Both the position numbers and the translations under genes were made by a program. A stretch of 64,000 nt of DNA from positions 5,768,565-5,832,564 of the forward strand of contig CM022671.1 in the NCBI GenBank assembly GCA_012295275.1. Direction: 5' to 3'. The notes beneath the pieces were generated by a model. It ran no database searches. It saw only the letters and a program-made list of their open reading frames with translations, and was not told the origin of the DNA. Of the stretch, positions 24,584-37,467 are shown one piece after another. This stretch comes from Chrysomallon squamiferum. Lineage: Eukaryota; Mollusca; Gastropoda; Neomphalida; Peltospiridae. Each line of letters opens with the position of its first letter. Within the stretch, counting starts at the first letter, position 1.

Positions 24584-24994
24584 GGCCAGACGATAAGTAC
24601 CGCACCAGTTTAACCAGCGACGCTTAATCTTAATTTTCATTATTTTTGACTTTCACAACATCATATTTCATTATGGATGACGTTACGACGTCGTAACTTC
24701 TCCGATACGTATGCGTCGGTGTATACAGGTGAAAAGGGTGTGATAAGATTTTAATTCAACGGTCTGTCGATGTTTGGATTGCAGACAGAGTAAGTTGGGT
24801 AGATAATAGTTTTAAAATAGATTTACGTCTTTTAGTGTTGACCAGAATGGAAGACCAGTCAACTCCACACCCATTTGCTTTAGGCGTTTACGGTTCATTT
24901 TCAAAAATATATATTATTATTAAACTTGTATTCTAAACATAGAATAAAATGTTTAGAAAATGTTAACATTAGCAACAAAGTGTCAGATATAGAA

Positions 24995-25048
<54 letters not shown>

Positions 25049-25170
25049 AGAGAATTGGCCAGCACGACCTTTTGTAATAACTTTACTTTCACTAACATTA
25101 ATGTACTTCATTACTAACTGCCTCCTTTATTTATTATTTTTATAATATATGACTTTAAGATAATGTTTAT

Positions 25171-25268
<98 letters not shown>

Positions 25269-25499
25269 ATTAAGGTGACTAATTACACTCCATTATGTAA
25301 ATTCAAGCAAACAAAACCCAGAAAGGTTACGTCGTACATTTTCTAATCTAGATTGTCAAACTTCGCAAACACGCTTTAGTTAATTGCTGTTATTGTTGTG
25401 ATTGAAAAGAAAAAGGTAAAAGGGTGCAGTTATGGTTGTAGTTTATTTATGATACAGGTACAATATTTTTTGTTTCACGAGTTTTAAAAATTAGTAAGT
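24584..25499. other. Spacer between W and Y, microsatellites only
   Basis: (CA)n at 24998-25046 and a long (CT)n at 25175-25264. I see no gene. A GATGACGTTACGACGTC-type sequence near 24676 is part of a set of GACGT motifs scattered through this cluster. Confidence 0.5.
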
Positions 25500-28295
25500 T
25501 TAGTCCAGTGGTGTGTTGATTCCTTCAGCTCTTAAACTCTGCAAAGCAAAAAATAAATAAATAAATAATACAGAAACAACATCAACAAAAATAACTACAA
25601 CCATAATAATAATAATATAATAATAATAATAATAATAATAACAACAACAACAATATGATTAACAATAGCAAAAGAAACAACGATAATGATAATATTACAA
25701 TAAATAAATAATAATAATGACGACAACAAGACAAAACCAGAAAAACAACAATAATAAATACATTTAAAATGTTAATTGAAGTTATTATTTAACAGAAAAA
25801 GATTTGGTAAAATCATAATTTACTGACAGGCAAAGTTTATTTTTGAATAATTTTTTTTTTAAATAAGATTAAATAAATAAGTTAATGGCAATTTTATTTC
25901 TTTTCCCTTCTTATTCTTTTATTTTTTATTTGTTTGTTTATTTGAATGTTTGTTTATTTATTTATTTATTTGTTTGTTCATTCATTTTAAAGAAAATATT
26001 AGTTCTTGTTTATTTTTATCTTTTTTTACCGACAAAACTAGAAATTTAGAAAAGGGAGATAATTCTACTTACAAGCGACAGAAACTGAAGAAAACGATGA
26101 AGGTATTTTATTGGCATATCTGTAATAATAATGATAATAATAACAATAATAATAATAATAATAAAAAATAATAATAATAATAATAGTCAGAAGAAGAAGA
26201 AGAAGAACAACAACAACAACAACAACAACAACAATTGAAATCTAAAAAATAAAATATCTCAGCATATTAATACGTGTACACAAACTTGCGTATATGTTTA
26301 TTTTTTCGTACGCTTATAGATACTCGGACCCTGTACATGCTACTACTCTATGACTAACTCACCATCTAACAAAATAAAGAGACGCTCCATTGTTTCAGGC
26401 TCTAGAAATTTGTGCAGTTCGCACTTCTCCCCCGCCGCCAGGATCTCGTACATAAATATCTCCTCACCCTCGGGCAGCTCTTTGAAGTCGAGAGTGTCTA
26501 TGAAGTGATAAATCCCAATCGTCTTGTCCAGGTCTGTGCGACACGAGATTGGTTGTGTGGCTTGTTTTCTCGTCCTCAGCTGAAATTAGTGAGAAATATA
26601 TATATATTTTTTTTTTTATTTCTGCCGTGATGAAGTAGTTGTAGTAATAGTAATGGTCGTGGTGGTTGGTGATGGTGGTGGTGGTGGTGGTGGTGGTAGT
26701 AGTAGTAGAAGTGATGGTAATAGTAGTAGAAACAGTATTGGTGATGGTGATGATAGTTGTGGTGGTAACAGTAGTAATAGTTGTTGTAGTGGTATTGATG
26801 ATGATTATAGTGATGGTGGTGGTGGTGTAGAAGTAGTAGTAGTAGTAGTGATGGTAATAACTGTAGAAGTAGTAATGGTGGTGTTAGTAATAGTAGTAGT
26901 AGAAGTAATAATGGTGATGGTAGTATTAGTAGAGGTTGTTTTTGGTGTACTAGTAGTTATAGTTGTTATTGTACTACTAACAGTAAAAATAGTAGTGGTA
27001 GTAGCAATAGAGGTAGTAGTAGCAGTAATGGAAGTTGCTGGAGTATTTGTACCAGTAGTGGTAGTACAAAGAGTAACGGTAGTCACCGTGGAAGTAGTAG
27101 TAGTGTTGTAGGTAGTAGGAACAGCAGTAGTAAAATATCAGAACACGTTTTACTGCAGTATTGTGATGATTATGATGATGATATTATTGATAATGAAAAT
27201 AAAATAGGTAAGTTATGTTATTAGTAAGTCTCAACAGTGATAGTGATGTAAATAAGACTACTAGTAGAAATAACAGAGGCAACTGTAGTACCGATAGAAG
27301 AAGAAGTAGTAGTAGTAGTAGTAGGAAAACATTTATCTGTCTGTCTCTCTGTGTGTATGTATATGTATATATATATATGTATGTAATAGCTATAAATATA
27401 TGTACGCATTCAACATACATGTGTTTATGTAGCAACAAAATTTTACCTTCTTGATATCTTTGTAAATACTTTTCGCTATTTCTTTAATTTTGGGTGGGAT
27501 TTCTGAAAATAATATATTAATGTTATAACTAATTAGACTGAAATGAGAATAACAGAAAAAGCATAAATAAAAAGCCTGGTAAAATTCACAATGAAATGTC
27601 TTAAAAATGTATTTCAATACAGATTAACACAAATCAAACACATTCACACCACATACATCATACACACACATACACAGATCATTCACACATCCATACATCC
27701 TCACCCAGTCATTATTAAAATTAATAATATGAATATTCCATACCATAATAACGCGTACGATACTTATTTTATCTCAGTGGTGCATAACTATGACGTAAAT
27801 ATAGCTCGTCTCCTAGTAATGATATGACGTCATGATTGATTACCTTTTTTCAAAGTTTGCACAAAAGTCTTGATCAGTTTGTTCACTGACATTTTGTGCG
27901 GTCTTTGCAACAACGACTTTAAATCGTGGCTGGCTTCCTGTAAAATATCTTCGCTTTCTTCTTCTAGTTTTCGCTTTATATCATCGCTTTTGTGTCTGGA
28001 AAATAAATAAATAAATAAATAAAGAACGAAAGATAGAAAGAAATAAGGAAAGCAAGAAAGAAAGAAAGAAAGCAAGAAAGAAAGAAAAAAATGAATGTGA
28101 TATTTAGGGGGAAAAAAAAACGAAAGAAAGAAAATACTGACGTTAAATCTTCCAGCGACGTTATTGCCTTGGTAACCGCTGTCTTGACAACCTTACTGAC
28201 CAGTCTGTCGATGACATCCTCTACGACATCCGCCTGGCAGACGGTCACGACGACCACACCTAACAACAGCAGCTTCGTGGATATCATCGTTCAGT
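25500..28295 (-). CDS. Gene Y: secreted helical protein with W/Z domain
   Basis: Six coding exons on the minus strand: 28287-28142, 27995-27844, 27502-27447, 26579-26363, 26119-26073 and 25538-25500. All junction phases agree (2, 1, 0, 1, 0); 218 residues. A signal peptide covers residues 1-19 (MISTKLLLLGVVVVTVCQA). Exons 2-3 are lysine-rich and helical: QRPHKMSVNKLIKTF, then IPPKIKEIAKSIYKDIKK. Exon 4 carries the shared domain: FKELPEGEE, then YEILAAGEK, then MERLFILLD. The 47-nt exon encodes MPIKYLHRFLQFLSL and the last exon ends in INTPLD. Exons 2-3 and exons 4-5 end in the same phases (1, then 0), which suggests an internal module duplication. The exon containing the start codon begins after an acceptor at 28296-28297; its 5'UTR exon was not located. 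Confidence 0.65.
25557..25690. repeat. AAT/AAC-rich repeat in the last intron of gene Y
   Basis: Interrupted (AAT)n and (AAC)n. A similar tract lies at 26123-26235, including (AAG)n at 26188-26207. Confidence 0.7.
26640..27140. repeat. GGT/AGT trinucleotide-rich block in an intron of Y
   Basis: About 500 bases of interrupted (GGT)n, (AGT)n and (GAT)n. Frames on both strands stay open (Val/Gly/Ser-rich on plus, Thr-rich on minus) only because the trinucleotides lack stops; they should not be called genes. Confidence 0.85.
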
Positions 28296-29442
28296 CTGTT
28301 AACAACAAAAAATGTCTCGGCAGTTTCACGAAAAAGCACGAAGTTTTACGATTGTTGTATTAACAGATATAACTTCTAGGTTGTCGTACTTCTTATCTTT
28401 GCCACTGTTGCCATAGAAACAAATTTGCAAATCGGTTTGGGAAAGTGTGTTATTATTATGTTTTAATTTTACAAATATAACTAATATTTTGTTTATTATT
28501 ATTTTTTTTAAAGTTATACTGTAAAATATTTAAAGTCCATTTAAATAATAATGAATGAATGAATAAATTAATTAAAAATAAAATTCATTCATTTATATTA
28601 TTATATTTTTTATGTTTCTGTTTACTTTTTTAAATTACTGATTATTTAGAATTCAATAAATATATTTCCTGACAGTTATTTTTTTTTATATTATTATTAT
28701 TGTTGTTGTTGTTGTTGTTGTTCTTATTAATAATAATAATAATTTATTAATTTATTAATTAATAAAACTAGTGTTTCTATTTTTAAATAAACATCTACAA
28801 ATATGACAGTATAGTTATTCACCTTTGTACCTACCTGGATTAAAAGACAGGTAAGTTAGATCTCACATTTTAATAATTTCTAGTAGTCACTAAATTTATT
28901 TAAATCATTATTTGTTTTCTGACAGTTACAATTGCTGTTGAACACGTGGATAGTTAACAAAATGAATCTACAAACAATTGTTCATCTCAAAGATTAATGT
29001 TTTTAGTACAAAAAAAAATCTTAGAATTAAAAGTCCAATCATGTCTTATAACTGGTGAAAATTTCTAGTTTGATTTACAACTTTTTCATCTCAAATAGAT
29101 TTTTATAGATAGAAGAAAGATAGATGAAAAATCTTAGAACAGACAGAAAATAGATTTGTTTAACTGGAAAATAGATAGATAGATAGTCAGATAGATAGAT
29201 AAATAGACAGATAAATAGATAATAAATAAATGGATGGACAGTTGAATGGGTGGATAGATAGAGAGAAAGAAAGAACGAAAGATAGATACAGACATTTTCA
29301 TTATCATCATTACATTCTTCATGTTCGTTGGTTTATCATTATCATCGTAACAACAACAACAACAACCAACAACAAACAAAATAATAGACAACAACAACAA
29401 TAACAAAATAAAAATAATAATATTAATTACTTATTACTACTG

Positions 29443-29482
<40 letters not shown>

Positions 29483-29984
29483 AACTGTTATTATTATCAT
29501 TATCATTATCATAATTACTTTTAATATTATTATTATTATTATTAAAATTATTCTGTTAAGCATTTTATCGTGTGTAAGTCACAAATGGCCACAGATTAGC
29601 CTACAAACACGATTAAAACTGAACAGACGACATTTTATCAGTTTTCTTTCATCTTTAATCTGGAATCGGTGAAGAGCGGTTGATAAATGTGACCTACTTT
29701 CTCGCCACCTGTCAAAAGTTCCATGCTGATCACGTGACCTCCACGCTTTGTAGATTATGAATCAGTAAATGGGTCGAAGGTGTGAGAAAATATTTAACAG
29801 CTGTCCTAATATGCGAAGTATTATATTTTAAGTCTGATTTATACTGATATTTTTTTTATTATTATTGTTAGTGTTTCCGATATATTTTACTACAAATTTA
29901 TTCATCGATCCATCCTTCATCAGTTAATTTGTTCAATAATATTCGTTCGTTTCATTTTTATTTAATTTTCAATCCTTCTTTCCA

Positions 29985-30023
<39 letters not shown>

Positions 30024-30029
30024 GGTTTT

Positions 30030-30072
<43 letters not shown>

Positions 30073-31342
30073 CTCTCATCATTCTTTTATTCAGTTGTTG
30101 ATTTTAATATTTTAATAATTTCTAGTAGTCACTAAATAATTATTTAAATCATTATTTGTTTGCTTGCCTGATCGTTAGTTGTTGCTGTTATTGATTTTTA
30201 TATACAGATTTGTTCACAAAATAAATGTACAAGCATATGCGAACTTGGGCACTGAAAATAATTCAATGATGCAAAGATGTATATGTCTTTTACTTATTTG
30301 TTTGGTTTTGTGGTTGTTTCCAGGAAGCTGATTATGTAAAACTAATCTAGTTTACACAGTTTAATGTGCTAACATCTACGAAATATCTATACACATAATT
30401 AAATCTCTATTACATTTGAAATTTACATAATGTACTGAATGGGAAAGTTTAAAATAGACCCCCCCAAAAAAAAAAAAAAAAAAATAAAATTAATATTATT
30501 AATTATATTTAAAAAAAAAATGAAAAACGAAGTCAAATAAAAAAACAAACAAATAAATAAATAAATAATATTAATAATGAAAATAATAATGATAATAATA
30601 ATAATAATAATAGTAATAAAAAATAACAATAAAAATAAATAGATAGAAATTTATAAAGTTATAGAGTTATATATTTAACATTTATTTTATTTTATTTTGT
30701 TTTGTTTTGTTTTAATTTTAATTTTAATTAATGCAGCATTCAGACTATATAAAATTATATTATAATATTATACTGTAATATTTTCATGACAATCTTATAT
30801 TACAACATTACATTTTAATATTTTTTATAATAATCTTATATTACAGTATTTTTACATTTTAATATTTTTATAACAATCTTACATTACAATATTACAGATT
30901 AACATTTATTATAATAATCATATATTATAATATTAAATTTTATTAAATTTTTATAACCATGTCCAAACGGTTCATTTCTATACAATTGTTAAATTACCTT
31001 AAACGTCTTTTTAACAAATTACTTATTTTTTGGCTCCACGTAGAAAATAAAAATCATCGAATTAACCAAAATTATTTGATATTTCACAACTGATACGAAA
31101 TCGATCATAATTATAAAGCTACCTTATTTCTATTCCAGCTGTCCTTGGTAATTTATGGATCAGTGATTATAGAAATAAAATAAATCGGGTCATTTGTGTT
31201 ACGAATGAAAACTAAAACTAAAAAGAAAGAATTATTAATTTTAATTTATTTATATATTTTTCAGTTACAAAGATCCAAAGATTTATTCCTGGCCTCGTCT
31301 TGAAATGAATGTTTTTAAAACGTATCCAAAGTATGTCTCTTT
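28296..31342. other. Spacer between Y and Z, no gene seen
   Basis: AT-rich with (GATA)n-like tracts at 29168-29290, (CTA)n at 29436-29475, long poly-T at 29990-30072 and (ACATT)-like degenerate repeats at 30760-30950 with the phrase TATTACAATATTA. A 5'UTR exon of Y probably lies here but I could not place it. Confidence 0.5.
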
Positions 31343-31424
31343 TCAGTGCACTATTTCTCTCTCTAGTTTCAAACCCTGCAAAATCAAACGTTGTAATGTT
31401 TTATTAACATACCTGTGATTGTTA

Positions 31425-31515
<91 letters not shown>

Positions 31516-33716
31516 GCAGAATAAGTGTTCAGATTAAAAATAATTCAGAAAAATGGTGCATAATTAATAATAATGTCTTCTGCATTGCTATATTTCCAGT
31601 TATTCACATTTCATTTAAAAATTTTCATTTTTTTTTTTTACTTTCTACACCCGAACTGAATTAATTTTAATTCAGTACATCCCAAGAGTAAATTGGTCCT
31701 TTCAAAAAATGATTAAAACCGTTCTTACCTGTAACAGAAAAGCAAGAAACTGCTCTATGTATTTTGTAGGTAAATCTGCAATTAAACACGTTACAAAGTG
31801 AAATTTTAAAAATATATAGACACAAACTGAAATATACTAATAAGCTTACTCTGTGCTGTATATAGTTACAATAGAGGTTTTTCTCTAAAAATATGTTTGC
31901 CTGTTGTCTTTTTTATTTTTATTTTTTATTTATTTTATTTTATATAGGGCCTCACAATCTAATATTTTTTCTTAAACTGATATACAATTCTCTGTTGACT
32001 TTTATAAAAGTTCCCCACAGCTTTGGGTCTCGTGTTATCTAAATACGACATCACCATCATAATCAACATCGTCATCACAAAAAAACTATATAGATTTAAT
32101 AACTTTATCAAATCCTGGACACTTACTGAATATAAACTTGATAAACCAGACACTTACTGTATATAAACTTTATAAACCAGACACTTACTGTATATAAACT
32201 TGACAAACCAGACATTCACTGTATACAAACTTCACAAACCAGACACTCACTGTATATAAACTTCACAAACCAGACACTTACTGTATATAAACTTGATAAA
32301 CCGGACACGTACTGTATATAAACTTGATAAACCAGACACTCACTGCATATAAAATTGACAAGCCAGACGCTCACCGTATATAACTTTGATAAACCAGACA
32401 CATGCTGTGTACAAACTTGATAAACCAGACACTTACTGTATATAAACTTGATAAATTTTTCAAAGCCCAGGTGCTCGAGGACTTCGTTAATCTTGTGACT
32501 CTGGACTCCGGCCGCCAACTCGTAGACGGTCATTCTGTCAGAGACTGGAAGCTTCTGGAAATATCTCTCGTGTTCAATCGCGCTGAACAGAGCCAGAATC
32601 TCTTCCAAAGTCACCTTCGTGCCGCTCTTAGGAGTTGAGACAGGTTTGGAAGAAGTCCTGGTTTCAGCCGTTGATGCGGTAGAGACGTCCGTAAGCGACG
32701 GTGACGTTGCTGATGCGGTAGAGACGTTTGTAAGCGACTGTGACGTTGCTGATGCGGTGGAGACGTTTGTGAGCGACTGTGACGTTGTTGATGCTGTAGA
32801 GACGTTTGTAAGCGACGGTGACGTTACTGATGCGGTAGAGACGTCTGTAAGTGACTGTGACGTTGTTGATGCGGTAGGAAAGTTTGTAAGCGACTGTGAC
32901 GTTGTTGATGCGGTAGAGACGTTTGTCATTGGTGGTGACGTTGCCGATGACGAAGGTGTGTAGGTCACGTATTGTTTAGTTGATGTTTCAAAAGCAGTGG
33001 ATGATGATTCGCCCGAGGGAAATGACGTTGTTGCTTTCGTAGGTATCGTTGTCATCGATTCGCCAGAATCCGTTGATGACGTCCCTTCATCTGTCATTCC
33101 ATACTGTTTTGTCACCCCGCTGGAGTATTTTGATATCATGTCCATGGTTGTAAGATCAGAATCTTTTGTTTCCATGGAAACTGTACTTGTACTGTCTGGA
33201 AACGTAGAGCTTTGGTAGCTGGGTTGTTCGGATGGTTTTGAATATTCATAAGTTTTGCTAGTTTCCTGCGGCATTGGTTTGGTAAACAATGTTGGAGGTG
33301 CTTCAGTTTTCAATGCAAAAGCCCCTGATGGAGTTGGCACTAAATGTTTTGGAACGTCAAGAGATTCTGTAGAAATAATCTGTAATAAGAAAACATAAGA
33401 AAATATTTTCTTCGTACGAAAAGACAGAAAATTATCAGAGGCAGACAGAGAGACAGGCAGAAAGTCACATAGAGAGATAGAAAAACAGACAGACAGAGAG
33501 ACAGACAGACAGATAAATAGACAGACAGATAAGAAGAATTATGGATACTCAGAAAATCAGAAAATGACTAAAGGAAAAATGGAAAGAAAAACCTACAGAA
33601 AGGATAAGAAAGAAAGAAAGAAGGACAAAGGGATAGATGGAAAGAAGAGATTGTACCTGTGATATTACAGACAGTGTTAAGATCACTTTCACAACAGATG
33701 ACGTCATGGTTCCAGT
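31343..33716 (-). CDS. Gene Z: secreted mucin-like protein with W/Y domain
   Basis: Four coding exons on the minus strand: 33707-33657, 33379-32437, 31775-31729 and 31375-31343, in consistent phases (0, 1, 0); 357 residues. Exon 1 is a signal peptide of 17 residues ending VISQ. Residues about 20-265 are rich in Ser, Thr and Pro with an array of about seven 14-residue units (T.S.SLT.VSTAS..), a typical O-glycosylated mucin-like stalk. Residues about 272-331 are the shared domain: YFQKLPVSDRMTVYELAAGV, then INEVLEHLGFEKFIKF. The 47-nt exon encodes LPTKYIEQFLAFLLQ; the last exon ends in EREIVH. A 5'UTR exon probably ends at 34442. The open frame continues past the splice donor at 32437 into a 31-bp minisatellite; that read-through tail is not real protein. 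Confidence 0.7.
31430..31512. repeat. (AG)n microsatellite
   Basis: A dinucleotide run of over 80 bases in the last intron of gene Z, about 55 bases upstream (in transcription sense) of its final exon, where on the transcript it reads as a CT-rich tract near the acceptor. Confidence 0.9.
32112..32450 (-). repeat. 31-bp minisatellite of exon end plus splice donor (gene Z)
   Basis: Eleven units of 31 bp. On the minus strand each reads TTTATCAAGTTTATATACA followed by GTAAGTGTCTGG or a close variant. The first unit overlaps the true 3' end of the domain exon and its donor at 32437/32436. Of eleven donors, ten keep GT with a donor-like context (GTAAGT, GTGAGT, GTACGT, GTGAGC, GTGAAT); the second has GC. 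The array therefore lays out ten potential 5' splice sites in tandem, each spaced 31 bp. Confidence 0.9.
32655..32945 (-). repeat. 42-bp coding repeat (mucin stalk of gene Z)
   Basis: About seven units of 42 nt encode the 14-residue Ser/Thr repeat of gene Z. The unit is a multiple of three, unlike the 31-bp array in the following intron. Units differ at a few positions (NVSTASA, DVSTAST, NFPTAST). Confidence 0.85.
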
Positions 33717-33864
33717 CTAAAATGTAAAAAAAGGATTGTAAAATACATTTTCTGAATTCAAGACATTTATCTTTTTGACACTGAAATGTTGAATCACGAA
33801 CTGAAAACTCAGATATAAATAGACAGTAATATTTATGTTTCACCTCTACAAATAATTCAGAACA

Positions 33865-33902
<38 letters not shown>

Positions 33903-33912
33903 GATAAACAAA

Positions 33913-33943
<31 letters not shown>

Positions 33944-34051
33944 TATTTATTTATTTGGGGGGATTTCACACATAAAAATCGAGAAGAAAATGAACAAATA
34001 TTTTTAATTTAAAAGAAAACAAACAAACAATCGAATAAATAAACAAACGAA

Positions 34052-34098
<47 letters not shown>

Positions 34099-34373
34099 AT
34101 AAATAAATAAAAAAAATATTAACAAAAAATACTAATATAAAAAATAAAAGAAAAAGAAAGAATCAGAAAACAAACAAACAAACCATAAAATGCGCTTTTC
34201 CTTAACCAGAACTTTACACCAACGTTATGATTGTTAAGCAAACGTATGCATATTTTTAATATGCCAAATCTTTTTTGAAGGTAACCTATTTTATTCAAAC
34301 AAAATATTATTGTTTAAAATCTGTAACACTTAAATTATAAATATATACATATATATTGCTGTTTCAGTAAAAC

Positions 34374-34411
<38 letters not shown>

Positions 34412-34441
34412 ATAAAACAAAATAACGGAAAGTGGCTTTAC

Positions 34442-34561
34442 CTGTAGAGAATCCGAGTTTTAGAGCTTCCAGTAGGTCACGTTATCAGAGGACGATGTCA
34501 CGTGGTCTGTTGGGGAAAAACGCGGGAGTTTTTAATAATTTAAAATTAGGGGTAGTTTATA
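34442..34561 (-). promoter_or_regulatory. Possible promoter and 5'UTR exon of gene Z
   Basis: A minus-strand stretch ends in CTCTACAG before GTAAAG at 34441, a good donor. It would splice to the acceptor just before the coding exon (33717). A TATAAA at 34561-34556 lies about 115 bases upstream of the donor. The intron between them contains poly-A at 34378-34409 and (AACT)n at 34054-34095. Confidence 0.4.
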
Positions 34562-34634
34562 TCTGATCATAAATACAGAAATAAATTGAATTTTACTAAC
34601 GACGAGGTGTGAATTTTATATTAATGAAATAGTA

Positions 34635-34693
<59 letters not shown>

Positions 34694-35609
34694 CAATTTG
34701 AAAAGAGCGCAAAACAACAACAGCACCTACAGACAATAGGTACACTGAGTACGTAGATACACAAAGGGAGAGAGAAGTGAGAAAGATAGAGATATTATTA
34801 GACCTAAATTAAGTTAGGAGATTTCTAAAAGTGTATGTATGTTTTCGTATGTTGTTTGTATGTATATGAACGTATGAATATATTTATTTGTATGCATGTG
34901 TGTTCATGGTTATATATGTGTGTGAATATAAGAATTTGTATGTATGTATTACCTATATAGGCTATGATTAACTTTGTGTGTATGTATTATTTATATAGGC
35001 TATGATTAACTTTGTGTGTATGTATTATTTATATAGGCTATGATTAACTTTGTATATATGTATTATTTATATAGGCTATGATTAATTCTGTATGTATGTT
35101 TTATTTTGTATGTATGTATGATTTATATTGGCTAGAATATGATTAATCTGTATTCGCCATAATTAAAGAAATGAATTTAATTATTATATTTTCAAATACA
35201 AGTCGAAATTTACTTACAAATCAAGAGTCATCCATCCTGTCTCTTTATGTCTATATGTCTGTCTGTCTGTTTGTCCGTCTGTCTCTCTGTCTCTCTATCT
35301 ATATTTTTTTCTTATCTGTTTCTTTTTCCCTCCCCCCACGCACAGATGTATTTTTTTCTTCTTGTTTGTGTTTATGCCTAGAACAAAGAACAAAAATATT
35401 TAGTATAAGTTCGTTTTTCAAAAAAAAAAAAAAAAAAAAACAGTATCCATACTTAATGAGATCATTTCTTAACTTGATTTTAAAAATCACTTGCTCAGTC
35501 AAAGTTAATTATTAACGTTTAGGCAACAGCGTCTCTTATTCAAAGCCCGTGACTGTGATTACATCTTTCGAAATCTCCATACTATGCTGTTGAGTTTCTC
35601 ATTCTGTAG

Positions 35610-35652
<43 letters not shown>

Positions 35653-36217
35653 CTTTATCTCAAACTGCCGGCAAATCACGTCCGTTTCACCCATACACCA
35701 TATTATTTTATTAAAGTACATTCTTCATTTTTATTTATTTCTGTTAGTTTGCAAAGCAGAAAATAATAAAAATTTCTTTATAGTTTAACAGATTATTATT
35801 CCTTTTTAGTTGGTTCCATTTATTTAGTGTTTTTGGAATTTTCTAACAGAATTAGTTAAACCGTTTCGATAAAACAGGTTGTGTGAACATAGTTTTAGTC
35901 AAATCATGTCAGTGTTCCCCCCACCATAGGTTAATGCATCGACCGTGTTTGTATAAATTAGAAAGCAAACTGGATTCATATATGTGTTATCTTAACTAAC
36001 TAAATAAATAAATGAATGACTAATTGAATGGATAAATAAGTAAGTACGAAAATGAATAAATAAAGAAAAACAAAATGAATAAATAAAGAAACAAACAAAT
36101 AAATAAAAAAAATTAAAGACAATACATAAACTTTCAATATTTATTTATTAAAATATTAAATTTAGAATGATGTGAACACAATATTTGTAATGAAATCTCT
36201 TTGAAATCGCTTTGAAA
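34562..36217. other. Spacer between Z and P, no gene seen
   Basis: Holds (TAA)n at 34637-34690, a roughly 45-bp tandem repeat of four units at about 34945-35090 (TATGTATTATTTATATAGGC, then TATGATTAA), and (TG)n at 35612-35650. Confidence 0.5.
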
Positions 36218-36242
36218 TCATTTCGTGAACTGCAAAACATAA

Positions 36243-36276
<34 letters not shown>

Positions 36277-36339
36277 GTAACAATAACAACAACAACAATA
36301 AAAACTAATAATAATAATAATAATAACAACAACAACAAC

Positions 36340-36371
<32 letters not shown>

Positions 36372-36797
36372 TAATAATAATAATATGCCTCTCATTTTCT
36401 TTCTCTCCCTCTATCTCTCACTCTTTCTATGAACATATCTCTTGTGTTTCCGCGTATTAATGACTATATCATTTTTGTGTCTAACTATTCAGTGTATTAA
36501 CAATACTGTCTGACAAATATCAACATATATTAAACTACCGTTCTTGATGATGTCATAATTTCATCGTTATATTTCAGTATCGCATAATTATTAATTTACC
36601 TTAGACAGCAGATGAATAATTCCGTTTAACTTTTCTGTCGTTTTGTGTGGAACTGCTGCAATAATAAAAAAAAAATCCTTTGAAATGTATTTATATATAT
36701 ATATAAATCATTGATGGTCATAATAAGAATAACATAGAGTGCCCGAGATTAGAAAGATAGAAGGTGGCCTTACGGATTACATATACATACACACACA

Positions 36798-36839
<42 letters not shown>

Positions 36840-37085
36840 TACCTTTGGGACTGTTCACTATTGCGTCTTTAATGATGTGTTTCGCTAGTAACGGGATATT
36901 TTCCTGCGATGGCGTGATGCCGTACATTTTAGCAAGATGTTTGAAAGAATTAGGAAGACGAAGTTGTTCTGGATGATGACGTCGCAAGTCTTTTTTCGAC
37001 AGCCGATTGAAGTCGAACTTTTCTTTGATAGTCTTCTCAGCTTTGCTCAGCAGTTCCTTGCTGATCAGGTTTTTTACACTGTTTC

Positions 37086-37151
<66 letters not shown>

Positions 37152-37428
37152 TGATAACAATGATGATGATGATAATAATATTGATAACAACAATATCAAT
37201 TATTATTATTATAAAAAATAAATACAGCAACGATGATGATAATAATAGTAGTAATAATAATAAAACAGAAAAACCATTGATAATGATAATTATTATGATG
37301 ATGATGATGATGATGATTAACGTAACAACTGCACAACTAATATTAGAACTATTAGATAAACTTAATTCTGAAGAAGTAAAGTATGGACAGAAAGAGAAAG
37401 AGAGATGTGAAAAGAAAGAAAAATCATT

Positions 37429-37467
<39 letters not shown>

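Noticed and set aside
26653-27111. Val/Gly-rich 152-residue frame and its Thr-rich reverse partner
   Set aside because: A trinucleotide repeat lacking stops, inside an intron of gene Y.
32216-32436. C-terminal extension of the gene Z frame with repeated CLVYQV-like motifs
   Set aside because: It lies beyond a GTAAGT donor and translates the 31-bp minisatellite; splicing to the 47-nt exon gives the family-consistent C terminus.
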